Source of the DNA: an uncultured Clostridia bacterium
GTDB lineage: Bacteria; Bacillota; Clostridia; Christensenellales; Borkfalkiaceae
Length of the DNA stretch: 14,631 nucleotides
Direction: 5' to 3'
Assembly (NCBI GenBank): GCA_947174975.1
Contig: CAMWLA010000021.1
Span: forward strand, 1-14,631
This document shows positions 11,363 to 14,631 of the stretch, piece after piece. The position numbers were made by a program, and so were the translations under genes. Numbering within the stretch: the stretch's first letter is position 1; each line of letters begins with the position of its first letter. The notes under the pieces are model-generated. The model saw only the letters and a list, made by a program, of their open reading frames with translations. It did not search any database and was not told where the DNA came from.

Positions 11363-12769
11363 TTAAAATAGTGGAGCGAACAGTCTGAGAAAAAATCTGT
11401 ACACGGCGCGCAAGGGCTTTACCCTTTCGGGCAGAAATGGCATAGAAAGGCGCATACTGTCCCAAAAATCCCTCTCGGCAGCCGCGCATATTTCCCCCTC
11501 GAACATGACCCCGCACTCGTAGTTAAGGCGAAGAGAGCGGAAGTCGAGGTTATAGCTTCCTATATATACTCTGTCGTCGCAGACCATCGATTTGGCGTGC
11601 ATGAACCCGGGGGTGTATTCGTAGACCTTTATTCCCGAGCCGATCAGCGCGGAAGCGTAGGTTCTGGAAAGCTCGAACGCGTATTTCTTATCGGGAATAT
11701 GCGGAATTATAATTCTCACGTCAACCCCGCGCGTCGCCGCAAGCGACAGCGCGGCGTTTATTTTTTCACCCGCGCAGAAGTAGGGGGTGAAAATGTGCAC
11801 GCGCTCCTTTGCAGAGCTTATCGCAGTCATATAGATATCTTCAAGCACGCCCGAAAGCTTGGGCGGGCCGTCGAAGTAGGGAATACAGCGTTTTTCGCCT
11901 TTGTCTTCGATTTGCATTTCGCAGCCCCTATTCCAGACCGCAAGAAACATTCCCTCGAAAATCTTCGCCGCAGCGCCGTAAACCGCCACGCCCGTATCTT
12001 TCCAGTACCCGAAAGGGCTGTCTATATTCGCGTATTCGTCGCCGATATTGAACCCGCCGGTAAATGCGATTTTGCCGTCGATTGCGGCGATTTTTCTGTG
12101 GTCGCGGTTGTTAAGACCGGTATAGAAAAGGGGTTTAAGGCGGTGAAAAATTTTCACCTCGGCGCCCGCAGATTTAAGCGTTTTTTTCTCGCGTCTGCCA
12201 AGCTTGAAAGCCGAGCCTATGCCGTCGATTAAAAATTTGATTTCCGCGCCGTTGCGCTTTGCCGACCTTATCGCGCTTATAAGCGAATCGAAGGTTTTTC
12301 CCTTGCGCACTATGAAATATTCGAGGTAAATCCGCTCGCGCGCACGCGCTATTTCCTTAAACAGCAGATTAAAAAATTCGTTACCGCTCTTTAAATATAC
12401 CGCTCTGTCGTAGCCCGCGCCGCCGGTTCCGCACAGCGCCTTTACCGTGTTTTCCTCGCCGGACTGCGGTTCGTTTCCTACAATTTTCAAACTTCCTCGG
12501 TCCTTCGTGTACAGCGAAGAACACAGATAAATTACCGCACCCGCGATAGGCAGTGCGATAATCATAAGTATCAGCGAACAGTTTATTTCGGGCGCGTTGC
12601 CCTTGCAGTAGACCGTAACCGAAGCAATTAAATTCAATACCCAAATAACGGCGAATACCGCCGCAAGCGGAGCGTACGACGGTATCCAGATACATAAAAA
12701 AATTATTGCGGCAATTTCTGCCGCAATAAGTAAAATGTATATAAAGTTTCGATTAAACAAATTGCGCAT
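11363..12769 (-). CDS. cls: cardiolipin synthase, phospholipase D family
   Basis: Cardiolipin synthases join two phosphatidylglycerols (or related lipids) at the inner membrane. The product has 468 residues. Hydrophobic N-terminal segments lie at about 9-28, 31-53 and 63-84, then two phospholipase D motifs: H224-x-K226-x4-D231 in NNRDHRKIAAIDGKIAFTGG and H391-x-K393-x4-D398 in FMHAKSMVCDDRVYIGSYN. Typical spacing and length support Cls over a general nuclease. The ATG at 12769 was chosen; a GTG at 12778 would add three residues. Neither has a clear ribosome binding site. It starts about 30 bases after the dehydrogenase gene on the same strand, so they are probably co-transcribed. No obvious terminator follows it. 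Confidence 0.93.
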   Translation of the reverse strand: MRNLFNRNFIYILLIAAEIAAIIFLCIWIPSYAPLAAVFAVIWVLNLIASVTVYCKGNAPEINCSLILMIIALPIAGAVIYLCSSLYTKDRGSLKIVGNEPQSGEENTVKALCGTGGAGYDRAVYLKSGNEFFNLLFKEIARARERIYLEYFIVRKGKTFDSLISAIRSAKRNGAEIKFLIDGIGSAFKLGRREKKTLKSAGAEVKIFHRLKPLFYTGLNNRDHRKIAAIDGKIAFTGGFNIGDEYANIDSPFGYWKDTGVAVYGAAAKIFEGMFLAVWNRGCEMQIEDKGEKRCIPYFDGPPKLSGVLEDIYMTAISSAKERVHIFTPYFCAGEKINAALSLAATRGVDVRIIIPHIPDKKYAFELSRTYASALIGSGIKVYEYTPGFMHAKSMVCDDRVYIGSYNLDFRSLRLNYECGVMFEGEICAAAERDFWDSMRLSMPFLPERVKPLRAVYRFFLRLFAPLF

Positions 12770-12797
12770 ATGTAGCACAGAAGCTGCGCGGAAATTC

Positions 12798-13820
12798 TTA
12801 GAACATCAATTTAAGAATTGTAAGATTATTGTTCTTCGGCATACGCATATTTGCGCTCTTTTCCGTAAGCAATTTGACGGGGTCGAACTTGTCTAAAACG
12901 TCCGTTTCGAAATGTTCGAAATTAACCGCGCCGTGCAGAATCATATTGATTACCGCACCGCAGTAGCCCGCCGCATTGGTGACGCCGTATATGTGCATAC
13001 CTTTTTCGATTACGTCACGCACGGCAATAGAATTGTTCAAAGCCGAAAATCCGCTCAGCACAACCGCTTTATTGTTGCCGACTATTCTTGCCGTCAAAGA
13101 CACGGGCAAGTTCGAGTTTGTCGAATATATCGCCGCGTCGCACATATTTCCGTTAGTCGCTTCCGCAACATTTTTCACAGCCTCGTCGTCCGCGGGGAAC
13201 GCGTAGTAAACGCCGCACTTGCGCGCTCTTTCAAGGTTTTCCTGGTTGTTATCGATGACTATGGGAATAATCTTGTGATATTGCAAAACCTGTGCGATTA
13301 TATTGCCGAGGGTATCGCCGCCCACGACGGCAACGCGCTGACCTTCCGATAAACTAAGTCTATCGTAGATATTTTCGGCAATGCCGACAAGTTCTATGCA
13401 AAGCGCTTGAAAATTATCAATAGATTCGGGAAGGGGTGAAACCTCGTTGTATTCGCACACGACGAAATCGCGCAGATATCCGTCGTAATCCTTGCCCGCT
13501 ATTTTTATATCGGTGCAGTCGTCGGGATCTCCGCTTTTACAGCTTAAGCATTCGCCGCACGGCAAAGCCGGTTTTAAAAATACCCTATCGTTCTTTTTAA
13601 CTCCGTAGCAGTTTTCGCCCGCCTCGGTAACGATACCTATTGCGTATCTGCCAAGCGTCTTGGGGAACTGCGCTTCGATATCGCCGTTGAAGACAAGCGC
13701 GTCAAATTTGGAAAGGAGAACGTGCGTCACCTTAACTTTGACTTGCGTAGGCGTAATTTCTTGTGTTTCGCCGTCCTCTCTTACGAGGTTGCGCACACCT
13801 TTTAATATCCAATTGTCCAT
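12798..13820 (-). CDS. MDR-superfamily dehydrogenase lacking catalytic-zinc ligands
   Basis: The 340-residue protein is of the medium-chain dehydrogenase/reductase type. It keeps the four-cysteine structural zinc lobe (C88, C91, C94, C102 in PCGECLSCKSGDPDDC). It has a Rossmann segment (VAVVGGDTLGNIIAQVL, about 163-179) followed by D190, which suggests NAD(H) preference. The catalytic-zinc sites are changed: the usual Cys is S37 (LSKFD), and the usual GHE is G57-R58-Y59. It may therefore be a zinc-independent reductase or a degenerate enzyme. Substrate is unknown. The start is fixed by a promoter that puts the transcript start at about the ATG. It precedes cls on the same strand. Confidence 0.85.
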   Translation of the reverse strand: MDNWILKGVRNLVREDGETQEITPTQVKVKVTHVLLSKFDALVFNGDIEAQFPKTLGRYAIGIVTEAGENCYGVKKNDRVFLKPALPCGECLSCKSGDPDDCTDIKIAGKDYDGYLRDFVVCEYNEVSPLPESIDNFQALCIELVGIAENIYDRLSLSEGQRVAVVGGDTLGNIIAQVLQYHKIIPIVIDNNQENLERARKCGVYYAFPADDEAVKNVAEATNGNMCDAAIYSTNSNLPVSLTARIVGNNKAVVLSGFSALNNSIAVRDVIEKGMHIYGVTNAAGYCGAVINMILHGAVNFEHFETDVLDKFDPVKLLTEKSANMRMPKNNNLTILKLMF

Positions 13821-13826
13821 ACCCTA

Positions 13827-13855
13827 ATTATATTCTTATTTTACCCTTTTGGCAA
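13827..13855 (-). promoter_or_regulatory. promoter giving a likely leaderless dehydrogenase mRNA
   Basis: Read on the - strand: TTGCCA (13855-13850), 17 bases, TATAAT (13832-13827), then six bases (TAGGGT) and the ATG at 13820. The geometry is the same as at the yfcE promoter. Confidence 0.8.
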
Positions 13856-13872
13856 CTAAAATCATTCACAAA

Positions 13873-14610
13873 TTAATTGAAATTACTTTCCTCAAATTTC
13901 AGTATATCCGTGCCGATTATCGTCAGATACCACAAATCTTCCCTTTCCAATTCGTCCAAATTGCACATTAGCAGATTTAATTCAAATTTATCTTCGGTAT
14001 GGTGTAATTCTTCGGCTACAACTCTGCTTGTCGGACAGTTAGGCTTTTCGCTAAAATAGGGGTAAACGGGTTTGCATTGCCCCTCGGTAATTTTACCGTT
14101 TTTAATAACAAAATAATGGTTTACGCAGTACAGATAAATATCGCCGTCTTGTTCGGTCAGCTTTTCAATTGCGCCTATTCCCCAAAAGTCCAAGCCGATT
14201 TTTGCCGTTAAGTGATTTTCCGCTTCACACGTTACGGCGTTGGCGTTCAACGTAATTTCCTTTACGGTACGCTGTAATTGCGTGCAGTAGGGGCGCAACA
14301 GCCGTTTAACTTCCCCGCTTGTATATCCCAAAGCAAATACGCGTATATCGGCTATTTTATCTACTATATATTTAGGTAAACCGTTGTAAAGCTTAATAAG
14401 CCTTTTTTGACTTTCCGCAAATTTGAGTTTGCAAAGTTCTTTGTCAAATTTATAAAATTTTCCGTTTTCAATACGTTTTTTATTTATTGTTAAATAAGCC
14501 TTTTTAAAGCCTTCTCGCGTTTTGCGCTCCTCGGAAGAAATATTTTCCTCGTTGATATATTCATCAATTTTGCGCAATTCCTCGGCGGGGTCAATATACC
14601 AATTACACAT
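13873..14610 (-). CDS. hypothetical protein, unrecognised family
   Basis: The 245-residue cytoplasmic-looking protein has no membrane segment or signal peptide. The N-terminal third is charged and helical (about 1-70, rich in E, K and R). The middle (NANAVTCEAENHLTAKIGLD, then FWGIGAIEKL) and later DIYLYCVNHYFVIKNGKITE look like a beta-rich domain. The C-terminus is acidic. Seven cysteines are scattered without a zinc pattern. Base composition is visibly more A/T-rich than in the neighbouring genes, which could mean a different origin. No ribosome binding site is seen before the ATG; only 21 bases of upstream sequence are in the window. I do not recognise it and assign no function. Confidence 0.72.
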   Translation of the reverse strand: MCNWYIDPAEELRKIDEYINEENISSEERKTREGFKKAYLTINKKRIENGKFYKFDKELCKLKFAESQKRLIKLYNGLPKYIVDKIADIRVFALGYTSGEVKRLLRPYCTQLQRTVKEITLNANAVTCEAENHLTAKIGLDFWGIGAIEKLTEQDGDIYLYCVNHYFVIKNGKITEGQCKPVYPYFSEKPNCPTSRVVAEELHHTEDKFELNLLMCNLDELEREDLWYLTIIGTDILKFEESNFN

Positions 14611-14631
14611 TTTTTCGTTTCTTATATAAAT

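Noticed and set aside
11310..11516. N-terminal extension of the phosphodiesterase to 11516
   Set aside because: It would run through the consensus promoter and into cls; the family N-terminus MKLFIVSDLHG starts at 11309.
11597..12232. 211-residue open frame on + opposite cls
   Set aside because: Antisense shadow of the cls gene, whose two phospholipase motifs fall in this stretch; no promoter or ribosome binding site seen.
1..14631. CRISPR array, tRNA or rRNA genes, insertion sequence
   Set aside because: No regularly spaced direct repeats, no cloverleaf or rRNA-like stretch, and no transposase were seen by eye on either strand.

Overview
The window is a long ribosomal-protein/secY/rpoA cluster on the + strand (positions 1 to about 9873), followed by an accessory stretch of two small membrane-protein genes on + and four genes on -. 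The + gene order is rplE(end)-rpsN-rpsH-rplF-rplR-rpsE-rpmD-rplO-secY-adk-map-KOW protein-infA-rpmJ-rpsM-rpsK-rpsD-rpoA-rplQ. The KOW-domain gene between map and infA, rpsD between rpsK and rpoA, zinc-type S14/S4/L36, and strong AGGAGG-type ribosome binding sites together point to a Firmicutes, most likely Clostridia, chromosome. Base composition is moderate. I cannot name a species; an uncultured gut-type clostridial lineage is only a guess.

Region 1 (1-4373) is the classic spc-type operon up to secY, with mostly tiny gaps and overlaps. Region 2 (4375-6646) holds adk, map (4-base overlap with adk), a small KOW RNA-binding protein, infA and rpmJ. Region 3 (6914-9830) is the alpha-type operon rpsM-rpsK-rpsD-rpoA-rplQ. 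It has its own likely promoter and a clear intrinsic terminator after rplQ. These genes make ribosomal subunits, the translocon channel, the RNA polymerase alpha subunit, a nucleotide-balancing enzyme, the N-terminal Met-removing enzyme and initiation factor IF-1.

The few larger gaps in this compact cluster are all filled with foldback DNA. Two of them (1220-1342 after rplF, 6649-6772 after rpmJ) are copies of one ~123-base imperfect palindrome. Its arms differ between the copies but stay complementary within each copy. Size, architecture and the core half-sites of the first copy closely resemble the enterobacterial ERIC/IRU intergenic repeat, which is unexpected in a clostridial-type genome. 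A different, unrelated foldback region precedes infA, and a smaller hairpin that could mask the ribosome binding site precedes secY.

Region 4 (9900-10600) has two paralogous 75-78 residue membrane proteins in tandem. Each has its own TTGACA promoter and its own terminator, so a whole cassette was duplicated. Region 5 (- strand, 14610 down to 10671) has an unrecognised 245-residue protein, an MDR-family dehydrogenase lacking the catalytic-zinc residues, a cardiolipin-synthase-type phospholipase D protein and a YfcE-type phosphodiesterase. The promoters of the dehydrogenase and the phosphodiesterase share one geometry (-35, 17 bases, TATAAT, 6 bases, ATG), which predicts leaderless mRNAs.
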